64,000 bases of DNA from Jatrophihabitans telluris (lineage in GTDB: Bacteria > Actinomycetota > Actinomycetes > Mycobacteriales > Jatrophihabitantaceae): positions 806,001 through 870,000 of the forward strand of contig NZ_CP097332.1 in NCBI RefSeq assembly GCF_023516435.1. The letters are read 5' to 3'. The position numbers and the translations under genes were made by a program. The notes under the pieces were generated by a model, which had not been told where the DNA came from, searched no databases, and was given only the letters and a program-made list of their open reading frames with translations. Shown here piece after piece: positions 8,596 through 17,771 of this stretch. Positions within the stretch are counted from its first letter, which is position 1, and each line of letters begins with the position of its first letter.

Positions 8596-9630
8596 GTGAT
8601 CGTGCTGGCCGCGCCGGACAAGTTCCGCGGTACGGCGACCGCCGAACAAGTCTGTGCTGCCATCGCCGCTGCGGTCCTCGCGAGCGGTGGGCAGATCCGC
8701 TCGCGCCCGATGGCCGACGGGGGCGAGGGCTTGCTGGAGGCGTTCGGAGGCGCGAACCGGTGGAGTACGGTCACCGGCCCGGACGGCCCGGACGGCGCCG
8801 CGGTCCTCGCCGGTTGGCGGCAGGACGACGCGGGCCTGGCGGTGATCGAGGCGGCCCAGGCCAACGGCCTGATCCTGGCCGGGGGGATCGAGCACAACGA
8901 CCCGATGGCGGCCACCAGTCGCGGGGTCGGGGAGCTACTGGTCACCGCGCTGCGCGCCGGGGCCGAGCGGGTCCTGCTGGGCGTAGGCGGATCGGCGACC
9001 ACCGACGGGGGTTACCCGGCCGTGGCCGCGGTGCGTGCCGCCGGGGTGTTGCGCGCTGGGCGGTTGCCCGTCCCGGTGTCGGTCTGTTGTGACGTGGCCA
9101 CGCCCTTCCTCGACGCGGCCCGGGTGTACGGGCCGCAGAAGGGCGCCGGCCCGGAGCAGATCACCGCACTCACCGGGCGACTGGCGGCTTTGCGGGACGA
9201 CTACGAGCGCGAATACGGGGTGGACGTCGGGGCGCTGGCCGGTGCCGGCGCGGCGGGTGGACTGGCCGGGGGCCTGGCCGCGCTGGGCGCTCGGTTGGTC
9301 CCCGGGTTCGCCACGGTGGCCTCCGAGGTGAACTTCGACGGCCTGCTGGCCGGGGCTGACCTGGTGGTAACCGGTGAGGGCGCCTTCGACCGCACGTCGC
9401 TGGCCGGCAAGGTCGTGGGCGAGGTCATCCTGCGGGCACGAAGCGCGGGCGTGCCGGTACTCGTCGTGGCGGGGGTCGTCCGGGACGCGGACTGGCCGGA
9501 CAGCTCGGAGCTGACCGTGGTGGACCTGTCCGAGCGGTTCGGTCGGGACCGGGCGTGGACCGACACGACCGCGTGCGTGCGGGAAGCGGTGGCTGAGTAC
9601 CTCTCCCCGGTGCGCGGATTTTCAGCCTGA
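8596..9630 (+). CDS. Glycerate kinase
   Basis: Phosphorylates D-glycerate to 2- or 3-phosphoglycerate with ATP, linking glyoxylate metabolism to glycolysis; 344 aa, type I family. Key segments are VLAAPDKFRGT at the N-terminus, MADGGEGLLEAF, VGGSATTDGG and YGPQKGAGPEQI. The GTG at 8596 is preferred because GGAGGAG lies five bases upstream and the family starts directly with the first beta strand; a frame 14 codons longer is open but lacks homology. No pathway neighbours are present. Confidence 0.92.
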   Translation: MIVLAAPDKFRGTATAEQVCAAIAAAVLASGGQIRSRPMADGGEGLLEAFGGANRWSTVTGPDGPDGAAVLAGWRQDDAGLAVIEAAQANGLILAGGIEHNDPMAATSRGVGELLVTALRAGAERVLLGVGGSATTDGGYPAVAAVRAAGVLRAGRLPVPVSVCCDVATPFLDAARVYGPQKGAGPEQITALTGRLAALRDDYEREYGVDVGALAGAGAAGGLAGGLAALGARLVPGFATVASEVNFDGLLAGADLVVTGEGAFDRTSLAGKVVGEVILRARSAGVPVLVVAGVVRDADWPDSSELTVVDLSERFGRDRAWTDTTACVREAVAEYLSPVRGFSA

Positions 9631-9688
9631 CAAATCGCGAGCCCGTTGGTTACCGTGGGATACCTGGATTGATCGAATCGTGGTTGCC

Positions 9689-10045
9689 ATGACGTCAGAA
9701 CGCGGACACGGTCCTCGAGCCTCCCACCGGTTCGCGGACGATCTTCCGCCTGTCCGGTGGGGGACGCTGCCCGGCAAGGCCGAGGAGTCGGAGCTGGCTC
9801 GGCTGCGGCGGCTGGCCGAGCATGCCGCCAACCTGACGCGGCTGTCCCGCCGGATCGAGATACTGCGGGCGGGTGCTGACAAGCGAATCGGTGGGCGCCT
9901 GCGGGCCGCCCTCACCGCCTACGACCAGACGTTGCTGCTCGCGGGACTGGAAGCCGGCATCGAGTCCCGGTTGGTGGCGCCGCTGCGCCCGTCGGATCGG
10001 ATGGGGCTGGAAGCGGAACTGTCCCTGCTCGGCCTGCGCTGGTAG
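9689..10045 (+). CDS. Hypothetical protein
   Basis: 118 aa from the ATG at 9689 (a GTG at 9680 is also possible). The central part, about residues 30-85, is rich in leucine, arginine and glutamate and would form helices or a coiled coil (SELARLRRLAEHAANLTRL). No known domain is recognised. It is the last rightward gene before the leftward yceI gene; an inverted repeat CTGTCCCTG/CAGGGACAG spans its stop codon (10019-10063). Confidence 0.55.
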   Translation: MTSERGHGPRASHRFADDLPPVRWGTLPGKAEESELARLRRLAEHAANLTRLSRRIEILRAGADKRIGGRLRAALTAYDQTLLLAGLEAGIESRLVAPLRPSDRMGLEAELSLLGLRW

Positions 10046-10077
10046 CAGGTCGAACAGGGACAGCCGAGCCACGGTAG

Positions 10078-10113
10078 TTCAGGTGGTTCAGGTGGTTCAG
10101 GTGGTTCAGGCGG
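10078..10113. repeat. Four tandem 9-bp TTCAGGTGG units at the yceI stop codon
   Basis: Three exact TTCAGGTGG units (10078-10104) are followed by one variant TTCAGGCGG. The yceI TGA stop (10106-10108) lies in the variant unit, so copies beyond it are outside the coding frame. The unit is a multiple of three, so slippage could lengthen the protein only if the stop is lost. Confidence 0.85.
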
Positions 10114-10660
10114 CCTGGCGAATCGCCGAGACCTCGAACTCGAGGTTGATCTTCTCCGAGACCAGTACGCCACCGGTCTCGAGCGCGGCGTTGAAGGCAA
10201 TGCCGAAGTCGGTGCGGTTCAGGGTGGCCTTGCCCTCGAAGCCGGCGCGCACGTTGCCGTACGGGTCGGTGGCCAGGCCGGCGAATTCCCAGTCGACGAC
10301 GATCGACTTGGTAACGCCCTTGATGGTCAGATCGCCCGTGACGCGGAAGTTCTCCTCGTCGAGCTGCTCGATCGAAGTGGACTTGTAGGTGATCTCGGGG
10401 AAGGAGGGCGCGTCGAAGAAGTCGTTGGTGCGCAGGTGCCCGTCGCGCTGCTCGTTGCGGGTGTCGATGCTGGCGACCTGGATGCTCAACTCCGCGGAGG
10501 AGTTGCTCGGGTTCGCGCCGTCGAGCACGATCGTGCCGGCGAAGTCGTTGAATGCGCCGCGGACCTTGGTCACCATCGCGTGGCGAGCACTGAAGCCGAT
10601 GCGGCTGTGGGCGACATCGAGGGTGTAGGTACCGGTGACGTCGGTGAGGGTGGCAGTCAT
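10106..10660 (-). CDS. YceI family protein
   Basis: 184-aa lipocalin-like YceI protein, a family that binds polyisoprenoid or other lipophilic molecules and is often stress-induced. Typical features are YTLDVAHSRIGFSARH at the start, the DFFDA motif and LTIKGVTKSIVVDWEF. There is no signal peptide, so this is a cytosolic member. The ATG at 10660 is chosen because AGGAG lies about ten bases upstream; the much longer frame upstream is a shadow. The gene is divergent from a MarR regulator with about 100 bases between them, an arrangement that often means direct control. Confidence 0.9.
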   Translation of the reverse strand: MTATLTDVTGTYTLDVAHSRIGFSARHAMVTKVRGAFNDFAGTIVLDGANPSNSSAELSIQVASIDTRNEQRDGHLRTNDFFDAPSFPEITYKSTSIEQLDEENFRVTGDLTIKGVTKSIVVDWEFAGLATDPYGNVRAGFEGKATLNRTDFGIAFNAALETGGVLVSEKINLEFEVSAIRQAA

Positions 10661-10759
10661 GATTTCCGAACTCCTAGTGAAGTCTCTGGCACCAGCTGTT
10701 TGCTGATGCAACAACAAACTATCGAACGATTGCTGACGTGTCAACATTCCCGAGGTAGG

Positions 10760-11257
10760 ATGACGGTCGTGAGCGAACCGAGATGGCTGACCGACGCCGA
10801 GCAGAGCATGTGGCGCGGTTTCCAGTCCATGCAGATCACGCTGGGACGTGCGCTGGAGCAACAGCTCGGTGAGTCGGGCCTGTCCGGCGCGGACTTCGAG
10901 GTGCTCGTCCCGCTGTCCGAAGCCGAGGGTCACCGCATGCGGGCCCGCGATCTGGGCCGTCAGATGAAATGGGATCGCAGCCGGCTGTCCCACCAGATTC
11001 GCCGGATGGAGAGCCGCGGACTGATCAGCCGCTCGAATTGCCCCACCGATGCCCGTGGGACGTTCATCGAGCTCACCGAACAGGGCTGGGCGACGATCGT
11101 GGCGGCCGCACCGTCGCACGTGGCGACCGTCCGGTCGCTGTTCGTCGACGTGCTCGACGACGCTGACGTGACCGCCCTCACCGCGATCACCACCAAGGTG
11201 AACGAGCGATTGGCGGCCGACCCGAACGTCGAGGCGGCCTGCTCCGGCGAGGACTGA
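10760..11257 (+). CDS. MarR family transcriptional regulator
   Basis: 165-aa winged-helix regulator. The recognition region reads RARDLGRQMKWDRSRLSHQIRRM and the wing continues with DARGTFIELTEQG. No conserved cysteine suggests redox sensing. ATG 10760 or GTG 10769 could start translation; the latter has better spacing from AGGTAGGA. It probably controls itself and the divergent yceI gene. The shared region contains TTGCTGATGCAA (10700-10711), a plausible but unproven operator. Confidence 0.9.
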   Translation: MTVVSEPRWLTDAEQSMWRGFQSMQITLGRALEQQLGESGLSGADFEVLVPLSEAEGHRMRARDLGRQMKWDRSRLSHQIRRMESRGLISRSNCPTDARGTFIELTEQGWATIVAAAPSHVATVRSLFVDVLDDADVTALTAITTKVNERLAADPNVEAACSGED

Positions 11258-11416
11258 CTCGGGCCGGGGGATCGGTGGGCGTAACGTCGAAGGCGAGGCG
11301 AACCACGACCTCCGCCCGTACCACCGGTTCGGCCGGCTCATCGGCGCCAGCCCCATCGGCGACCTGCGACTGCAGCCCGCGACCGGCCGGACGACCAACG
11401 CAGGGAGTACCTCGAC

Positions 11417-12253
11417 GTGAATTCCGTCCCCAACATCACCCTCAACAACGGTGTGCAGATCCCGCAGCTCGGTTTCGGCGTGTTCCAGATCAAGCCGGAG
11501 GACACCGCGGCCGCCGTGCGCACCGCGTTGGACGTGGGCTACCGGCACATCGACACCGCCGAGATGTACGGCAACGAGCGCGAGGTCGGGCAGGCCGTCC
11601 GCGAGTCGGGAATCCCCCGCGAGGACATCTTCGTGACCAGCAAGCTGAACAACGGCTTCCACGGTTACGACACCGCGCTCAAGGCTTTCGACCAGACGTT
11701 GTCCGACCTCGGTTTCGAGCGGGTGGATCTGTTCCTGATCCACTGGCCACTGCCCACGGTCGGCAATTTCGTCGACACCTGGCGCGCGTTCGAACGCATC
11801 TACGCCGAGGGCCGGGCCCGTTCGATCGGGGTGTCGAACTTCACCGAGCACCATCTGCGGACTTTGCACTCCGAGACCGAGATCCCGCCCGCCGTGAACC
11901 AGATCGAGGCGCACCCCTACCTCACGCAGGAGGCGTTGCGCGGATTCGATGCCCAGCACGGTATCGCCACCGAGGCCTGGTCCCCGATCGCCCAGGGACT
12001 GGTGCTCGATGATCCGACGATCACCGCGATCGCCCACGCCCACGACCGCAGCCCCGCCCAGGTCGTGCTCCGCTGGCACGTCCAGCTGGGCAACATCGTG
12101 TTCCCCAAGTCGGTGACCGTCGATCGCGTCCGCGAGAACTTCGCGCTGTTCGACTTCGAGCTGTCCTCCGGCGACATGGCCCAGATCTCCGGACTCAACC
12201 GCGACCAGCGCACCGGCCCCGACCCGGAGACGTTCGACTACATCCCGTCCTGA
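11417..12253 (+). CDS. Aldo/keto reductase (DkgA-like)
   Basis: 278-aa NADPH-dependent carbonyl reductase with a TIM-barrel fold. The catalytic tetrad is visible: D46 in GYRHIDTAEMYGN, Y51, K76 in FVTSKL and H109 in LFLIHWP. GVSNF and VNQIEAHPY line the active site, and IVFPKSVTVDRVREN is the NADP-phosphate-binding loop. It is typical of 2,5-diketo-gluconate reductase-like enzymes that detoxify small aldehydes. The 3' end overlaps the converging flavin-reductase-like gene by 16 bases. Confidence 0.93.
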   Translation: MNSVPNITLNNGVQIPQLGFGVFQIKPEDTAAAVRTALDVGYRHIDTAEMYGNEREVGQAVRESGIPREDIFVTSKLNNGFHGYDTALKAFDQTLSDLGFERVDLFLIHWPLPTVGNFVDTWRAFERIYAEGRARSIGVSNFTEHHLRTLHSETEIPPAVNQIEAHPYLTQEALRGFDAQHGIATEAWSPIAQGLVLDDPTITAIAHAHDRSPAQVVLRWHVQLGNIVFPKSVTVDRVRENFALFDFELSSGDMAQISGLNRDQRTGPDPETFDYIPS

Positions 12254-12783
12254 CCCGACTGGCCGGCCACGGTTTCGTACCTGCCCCCGCGATGCACCAA
12301 GGCCGGCCCGGGCTCGGCCAGCACCTCGATGTGTTCGAGTTCGACTGCCACGTGGACACCCCAGCCGAGGCGGGCTCCGGTCGGATCGACCAGCCGGCCG
12401 CCTGCCCAGGTACGCGCGTGGGCGGGTACAGGACCCCATTCGGTATCGAGCCACTCGGTTCCGGCGAACGGCCCACCCGGTGCCGGTGCGACGTAGCCGA
12501 AGCGGTCGGCCAGCCCCCGGTCGGGCCAGTCGAGCTGGGTGATCACCACGCGGTGGCACCGGCGCAGCACCTCCCAAAGGTCTGACAGCTCGTCGATCAC
12601 CCCTACGGCAAAGGCCGGATCGCCGTCCGCGACGAGGACGGAGGCCACCGTGAGGCCGGCACGACCGGCGGAATCGGCTGCGGTCCACAGGGTGACCGGT
12701 GACGGCAAGCGACCGCGGAACCGCCGGCTCGGGCGGCGTTCGGCGGCCGGCGTCGCGAAGGGATGCTCGGGATGGATGCTCAC
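12238..12783 (-). CDS. Flavin-reductase-like protein
   Basis: 181 aa from a GTG start (ATG 12801 would add six residues). The pattern RFRGRLPSPVTLWTA, then AGLTVASVLVADGDPAFAVG, resembles the FMN-binding barrel of flavin reductase-like proteins that use NAD(P)H to reduce flavins for partner oxygenases. The later part, WLDTEWGPVPAH and LGWGVHVAVELEHIEVL, fits the same fold. The partner is unknown. The assignment is by fold-level recognition and the function is not certain. Confidence 0.65.
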   Translation of the reverse strand: MSIHPEHPFATPAAERRPSRRFRGRLPSPVTLWTAADSAGRAGLTVASVLVADGDPAFAVGVIDELSDLWEVLRRCHRVVITQLDWPDRGLADRFGYVAPAPGGPFAGTEWLDTEWGPVPAHARTWAGGRLVDPTGARLGWGVHVAVELEHIEVLAEPGPALVHRGGRYETVAGQSGQDGM

Positions 12784-12839
12784 CGGTCCATCGTCGTCCA
12801 TGCCGGGCCTACCCGGCACCACCACTCACCCGGCACCAC

Positions 12840-15083
12840 TCACCCGGTGCCGAGCACCGCCGCGCTCACGACCGGACCAAGGCTGGTGGCGAAGGTCGCC
12901 GTGAGATGCCGACCATCCGTGCGCACCGGAGCCGTTCCGATGAAGCTCGGGCAGAAGTCGTTCACAGCGCACAGGTAGGACCGAGCGTCGACATATCTCG
13001 CCGCCAATTCCGGGCTGGTGGCATTGCGGTCGGCGTCGGCGACCTGGCGCCAGGCGGTGCTGACCTGGCCGATGCACTTGCCCGGGTCGGTGCTGGTGCC
13101 GGTGCACTGGGACCAGTCCGGAACGGTCGGCGGCGCGGCCAGCACCACGACCCGGTGAGCTCCGGCCGCCGTCAGCCGGTCAATGGTGTCCGTCGTCGCA
13201 GCCTGCCACGCAGCCGTCGCGCCACCCGCCGAACCCGATAGCTGGGCCAGGTCCGCGGGATCGGTGGCCAGCACCACGACCTGGGGCTTGAGATGGTGGA
13301 CCTCGGCCACGGCCCAGTCGAAATGCGCAGCGCAGGCGGACTGACGCTCGGGATCTCCGAGCGTGACGGAAATGGCCGGGCAGTCGGCGGAGGTCAGGGC
13401 GTAGACGTCGTATCCCTGTCCCTGGACGGCCCGGATGGCGGGCAGCCAACCCAGTGCCGTGGTGTCGCCCAGCACGGCCAGGGATTTTGCCGTGTGGACG
13501 AGCAACCCCTCGCTGGCTCCGGCGAAGGTGCAGTCCGACAGCGTGTTCGCGTCGACGTCGGCGCAACTGCTCCACTCGGGACCATGATCGGCAGGCGCGT
13601 CCGACAACGACGGCGTCAGATCCGGGAAGGCCGTGGCCGAGAGCGCCTCGTCGATCGCGCCGGTGACCGAACTCGGCGCGGTCAACTCGCCGAGCTGGGG
13701 TCCGCCGACCTGGGCGGCGGAGGTGTCATCGGTGCTGGGAACGAAGGTGTGCACCGGGTCGTAAGGGCGCGCCTGCCAGACCACGAAGCTGGCGATGGTC
13801 AGCAGCGCGGCCGCGAGAGCGGCGGCACGCAGCTCGCCACCGCCGGCGGTGACACCGCGCGTCCCATAGGCCCGGCCGGAGAAGGGCCGGCCGCCGGCGC
13901 CGCGAGCTGAACCCGTGCGTCCCGATCGCGCGGCGCTCGCCGGCCGCCGGCGCCGCCACCCGCGACTGCCCGGCCGGCGTTGCAGCTGCCGCAAGGGCTC
14001 CTCGATGAAGTGGAAGGACACCACTGACACCGCCGCGGTGAACAGCAGGGCCGTCGTCCGGGAGTAGTTGTCCTGGTGGGAGACGACCTCGGGCAGGAAG
14101 ACGATGACCGGCCAGTGCCACAGGTAGAGCGAGTACGAGAGCCTGCCCAGATAACGCGCTGCGGGCTGAATCAGCGGCCACGCCGAGACCGGCAGATACT
14201 CCCCGCTGCCGCCGAGAATGACCAGCGCCGTGCCGGCGGCCGGGGCGATGGCCAGTGGAACCGGGTAATGCGTTCCGATTCTCACCAGCGCGGCGGCGGC
14301 GCCGATCGTGATCAGGCCGAGCGGTAGGCAGATCTGACGCAGCATCGTGGGCAGTTGCCGGTGACCCGCGACCGCGCAGGCCACGACAGCACCCAGGACG
14401 GGTTCCCAGAGCCGGGTTCGGCTGTCGAAGAACGCCCCGTGGGGATGGGCTGACGCTCGCATCAGCGCCAGCGTGATCGATCCGCCCAGCAACAGCGTGG
14501 CGCCGACCAGCAGCAGCGCCCTCGCGCGGCGTCGCCAGAGCGCGAAGGCAAGCCCGCTCAGCAACGCGAAGACGATCGGCCAGAGCAGATAGAACTGGGC
14601 CTGCACCGACGTCCACCACAGCTGTTGCACCGGTGAGGAAAGCGGTCCCGGCGTCGGGACCGGGTTCAGGGAGGCGAAGTGGACGTTGCCGAGCAGAGCC
14701 GCTGACCACTCGATGTCGCGGTAGGTCGTGTGGGCCCGCGGTGCGCTGAACAGCAGGCGCGCGCACAGCGCCGATACACCGAGGACGACGATGGGGCCGG
14801 GTAGCAGCCGTTGGATGCGCCGAAGATAGAAGTGCCCGAGGCCGAGCCGCGGGCGGGTCCGGAGATCACCGGCGAGCAGGGTCGTGATGATGAAACCCGA
14901 CACGACGAACAGCACGTCGATGCCGACCAGGCCGCCCCGCGGCTGGCCGAACAGGTCCGCTGCGATGACGAGCGCGACCGCAACAGCGCGCAGGCCATCG
15001 AGCTCGGGGCGATACCGCAGGCCGGCGATCTGGTCCGGCGTCGGATCGCCCTGGCCTGGCCGCACAGCCAACAGCGACGTCAT
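12840..15083 (-). CDS. Membrane acyltransferase (acyltransferase-3 plus SGNH domain)
   Basis: 747 aa. The N-terminal half (about residues 15-380) is an acyltransferase-3 domain of about ten membrane helices, starting YRPELDGLRAVAVALVIAADL and containing DVLFVVSGFIITTLL. One further helix near residue 440 leads to an extracellular C-terminal SGNH-like domain (VLGDTTALGW, ending in DGRHLTATFATSLG). This OafA/YrhL architecture O-acetylates cell-surface polysaccharide or peptidoglycan. The nucleophile block reads GDTTA rather than GDS, so the SGNH part may be altered. The ATG at 15083 has a GGGGGGTAG ribosome-binding site. Confidence 0.88.
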   Translation of the reverse strand: MTSLLAVRPGQGDPTPDQIAGLRYRPELDGLRAVAVALVIAADLFGQPRGGLVGIDVLFVVSGFIITTLLAGDLRTRPRLGLGHFYLRRIQRLLPGPIVVLGVSALCARLLFSAPRAHTTYRDIEWSAALLGNVHFASLNPVPTPGPLSSPVQQLWWTSVQAQFYLLWPIVFALLSGLAFALWRRRARALLLVGATLLLGGSITLALMRASAHPHGAFFDSRTRLWEPVLGAVVACAVAGHRQLPTMLRQICLPLGLITIGAAAALVRIGTHYPVPLAIAPAAGTALVILGGSGEYLPVSAWPLIQPAARYLGRLSYSLYLWHWPVIVFLPEVVSHQDNYSRTTALLFTAAVSVVSFHFIEEPLRQLQRRPGSRGWRRRRPASAARSGRTGSARGAGGRPFSGRAYGTRGVTAGGGELRAAALAAALLTIASFVVWQARPYDPVHTFVPSTDDTSAAQVGGPQLGELTAPSSVTGAIDEALSATAFPDLTPSLSDAPADHGPEWSSCADVDANTLSDCTFAGASEGLLVHTAKSLAVLGDTTALGWLPAIRAVQGQGYDVYALTSADCPAISVTLGDPERQSACAAHFDWAVAEVHHLKPQVVVLATDPADLAQLSGSAGGATAAWQAATTDTIDRLTAAGAHRVVVLAAPPTVPDWSQCTGTSTDPGKCIGQVSTAWRQVADADRNATSPELAARYVDARSYLCAVNDFCPSFIGTAPVRTDGRHLTATFATSLGPVVSAAVLGTG

Positions 15084-15237
15084 CACTACCCCCCGGTGCC
15101 CCACGCGGTGACGACTCGTGTAGTCGGGAGCTTATGCGTGGCGCGGAATTCGCGATAGACCGCGCCCTGCAGGACCGGGCAGGGCGTTGCCCGGTTCGAG
15201 ACCGGGCCGTTCTCAGCCGGCCACGGCTGGCGAGGGC

Positions 15238-15720
15238 CTAGCGCACACCGAGGTGCTTGAGCAGGTTCGCCGAGAACTTGTCGCCGGTGCGATCCATCGT
15301 GGTCCTTATGATCCGCTCAACCGCCGGCGCCGACAGGCGGGGGAGCGGGAGCTCTACCGTCAGCGTCAGTTCGATCGACAGGTTCGTCCCGTGCTCAGCG
15401 TCGGAAAGCGCGTAGACCCCTTCCGCCCCGGCGTATTCCCGCGCCCCCGCCGGCGGCGAGTGGGTATAGGAGATCCGGGTCTGCGGTTGGAACACCATCT
15501 GCTCGGTGAAGACCGGGCTGATCTCGACCCCGAGGGCGGAGATGGCGCCGAGGTGCCAGCGCCACCGATCGCCGTCGGCGTCGATGTGGCGCAACAGCGG
15601 CGTGAGCTTCGGCAGCAGGACCGGATCGGTCAGGGCTTGCCAGATCTCCTGCCGAGCTGCGGGCACCACGGCCGTCGATTGCACTCGTGCGGAGAAGGCG
15701 CTCACCGCCAGACCGTACAA
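15238..15720 (-). CDS. SRPBCC-family (START-like) protein
   Basis: 160 aa with the helix-grip fold pattern: AVVPAARQEIWQALTDP at the start, a central WRWHLGAISALGVEI, and a long C-terminal helix VERIIRTTMDRTGDKFSANLL. Such proteins bind hydrophobic ligands or act as polyketide cyclases. It lies 36 bases downstream of the UbiA prenyltransferase gene on the same strand and next to the divergent type III PKS operon, so handling a lipophilic intermediate of that pathway is plausible but inferred. Confidence 0.7.
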   Translation of the reverse strand: MYGLAVSAFSARVQSTAVVPAARQEIWQALTDPVLLPKLTPLLRHIDADGDRWRWHLGAISALGVEISPVFTEQMVFQPQTRISYTHSPPAGAREYAGAEGVYALSDAEHGTNLSIELTLTVELPLPRLSAPAVERIIRTTMDRTGDKFSANLLKHLGVR

Positions 15721-15756
15721 GCCGTCGCGCTACTGCGCGTGGGAACGCGCTGACGG

Positions 15757-16590
15757 TCAGCGCAATCGGTGACCTCGCCACACCAGCAACACCAGTTCGA
15801 GCGCCACCAAGGCGATCACCACGTAGAAGGATGCTCGAGCGGCGGGCCTCCGCAGCAGGGGCACCGCGACCAGTGCGGTCAGGACGACGACGGCGCCCGC
15901 GACGGCGAGCGCGGCCGCGGAACGTCCCGGCGGACCCAGGGCGATGAGGACGTCGGCGATCACCAACGCCGCCAGAGCCATCAGCAACGACGGCCGCGCG
16001 CCCAGGCGGTGAGGCAGGCCCCGGACTCCGGTGTCGAGGTCGTCCTGCAGATCGGGCAAGGCGTTCGTGAGATGACCGGCCAACCCGAGCGCCGCCGCGC
16101 CGGCCAGCGCCCAGGCGCCGGCGACACGGGGATCGGGCAGGGCCAGAGTCGCGATGGCGGGCAGCGACCCGAAGGCCAGGACGTAGGGCAGCCACGACAG
16201 CGCGGTCCGTTTCAACCAGACGTTGTAGAGCCAGCCGCAGCCCACCGCCGCCAGGTGCAGCAGTCCCGCGCGCCAGCCGAGCAGCAGCGAGAACAGCACG
16301 CTCGTGCCGACGGCGATCACGATCGCGGCGTCGACTATCCGGCGCGACACCTCCCCACGCGCCACCGGCTTGTCGGTCCGGTCAGCGTGCTGGTCCCGCC
16401 GGTAGTCCAACCGGTCGTTGCTCCAGCCGATGGACAGCTGGCCCGACAGCACCGCGACCGAGCCGATCGCGCACGTGGACAGACCGTTGCCCGCCAAGGC
16501 GAACAGGACGGTGACGAACAGGGTGACGGCGACGGTGGGGCCCGGATGACACGATCGCGCCAGCGCAGACGCGATCCGACCGGCGACCAT
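15757..16590 (-). CDS. UbiA-family prenyltransferase
   Basis: 277-aa integral membrane prenyltransferase that would join an isoprenyl diphosphate to an acceptor, often an aromatic ring. The first aspartate-rich motif is SNDRLDYRRDQHADRTDKP (about residues 57-75), and the second is LPDLQDDLDTG (about 190-200). Both are needed to bind Mg-diphosphate. Seven to nine hydrophobic helices are visible. It is divergent from the type III PKS gene with 117 bases between starts, suggesting coordinated expression in one biosynthetic cluster. Confidence 0.9.
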   Translation of the reverse strand: MVAGRIASALARSCHPGPTVAVTLFVTVLFALAGNGLSTCAIGSVAVLSGQLSIGWSNDRLDYRRDQHADRTDKPVARGEVSRRIVDAAIVIAVGTSVLFSLLLGWRAGLLHLAAVGCGWLYNVWLKRTALSWLPYVLAFGSLPAIATLALPDPRVAGAWALAGAAALGLAGHLTNALPDLQDDLDTGVRGLPHRLGARPSLLMALAALVIADVLIALGPPGRSAAALAVAGAVVVLTALVAVPLLRRPAARASFYVVIALVALELVLLVWRGHRLR

Positions 16591-16707
16591 ACCGAAACCC
16601 TACGGTCTCGGCGGCCGTGGCGGCGACCGAACCGGGGTGCGCCAGCGGAGGCAGGCACGGTTGTCGCTCGCTGATGGCGGCGTCGCCGAACGGGTACGTT
16701 CGAAAGC

Positions 16708-17769
16708 GTGACGGTCATCGCTGCAGTGCATCCGGTTCTGCCCGAGCACCGCTACCCGCAGCGGGACATCACCGAGCTGTTCGCACAGCTGATCGGCGAC
16801 CCGGCACGGGCGGCCGTGATGCGACGGCTGCACGGTGCTGCCGGGGTACGGTCGCGGCACCTGGCCGTTCCGCTCGAGCGCTATCCCGAGCTGGCCGATT
16901 TCACCGAGTCCAACGACGTGTTCATCGCCAGTGCGGTCGAACTCGGTGCCGAGGCCGTGACCGGAGCGGTCAAACAGGCCGGCCTGAGCATGCACGACGT
17001 GGACCTGGTCGTCTCGACCACGGTGACCGGTATCGCCGCGCCGTCGTTGGAGGCGCGGATCGCCAACCGAGTCGGGTTGCGGCCGGACGTCAAACGGATG
17101 CCGATGTTCGGACTCGGCTGTGTTGCCGGTGCCGCCGGGGTGGCCCGGTTGCACGACTACCTGCGCGGCGATCCCGATGGCGTGGCGGTGCTGCTGTCGG
17201 TGGAGCTGTGCTCATTGACGGTTCAACGCGGTGATTCATCGACCGCCAACCTGGTCGCCTCCGGGCTGTTCGGCGACGGCGCGGCCGCGGTGCTGGCGGT
17301 CGGGGACCGGCGCGCGGAATCGCTGGCCGAGACCGGCCCCCGCGTGGTGGACTCGATCAGTCACCTGTACCCGGACACCGAGCGCACGATGGGCTGGGAC
17401 GTCACCAGCGGCGGGCTGAAGATCGTGCTGTCGGCCGACGTGCCGAGCCTGGCGCGCGAGCACCTCGGCGTCGACGTCGACCGTTTTCTCGCCCGGCACG
17501 GTGTGACGGTCGACGACATCTCGACCTGGATCTGTCATCCCGGTGGTCCCAAGGTGATCGAGGCTATCCAGGACGTGCTCGACGTCGGCCCGCACGAGCT
17601 TCGCCATACCTGGGATTCCCTTGCTGAGGTGGGCAATCTGTCCTCCGCCTCGGTGCTCGACGTGTTCGCCCGCACGCTGGCGCAGCCGGATCCGCCTGAG
17701 GGCCTGGGCGTGTTGATGGCAATGGGACCGGGGTTCTGCTCCGAACTCGTCCTGCTGGATTGGCGCTGA
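16708..17769 (+). CDS. Type III polyketide synthase
   Basis: 353-aa chalcone-synthase-fold enzyme that condenses malonyl-CoA units onto an acyl starter. The Cys-His-Asn triad is complete: C138 in FGLGCVAGA, H277 in ICHPGG and N310 in EVGNLSSASV; GDGAAAVL and the C-terminal MGPGFCSELVLL are also conserved. Together with the following methyltransferase-like and FAD genes it reproduces the order of the Streptomyces griseus srsABC operon, which makes methylated phenolic lipids. A long-chain alkylresorcinol or alkylpyrone product is therefore likely. Confidence 0.93.
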   Translation: MTVIAAVHPVLPEHRYPQRDITELFAQLIGDPARAAVMRRLHGAAGVRSRHLAVPLERYPELADFTESNDVFIASAVELGAEAVTGAVKQAGLSMHDVDLVVSTTVTGIAAPSLEARIANRVGLRPDVKRMPMFGLGCVAGAAGVARLHDYLRGDPDGVAVLLSVELCSLTVQRGDSSTANLVASGLFGDGAAAVLAVGDRRAESLAETGPRVVDSISHLYPDTERTMGWDVTSGGLKIVLSADVPSLAREHLGVDVDRFLARHGVTVDDISTWICHPGGPKVIEAIQDVLDVGPHELRHTWDSLAEVGNLSSASVLDVFARTLAQPDPPEGLGVLMAMGPGFCSELVLLDWR

Positions 17770-17771
17770 CC

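Noticed and set aside
10700-10711. TTGCTGATGCAA palindrome between yceI and marR as an operator
   Set aside because: Short with a 4-base spacer and seen once only; not enough to list as a site.
10661-12688. 860-codon leftward open frame upstream of yceI
   Set aside because: Only its last 184 codons encode a protein; the rest is the complement of the MarR and aldo/keto reductase genes in this GC-rich sequence.
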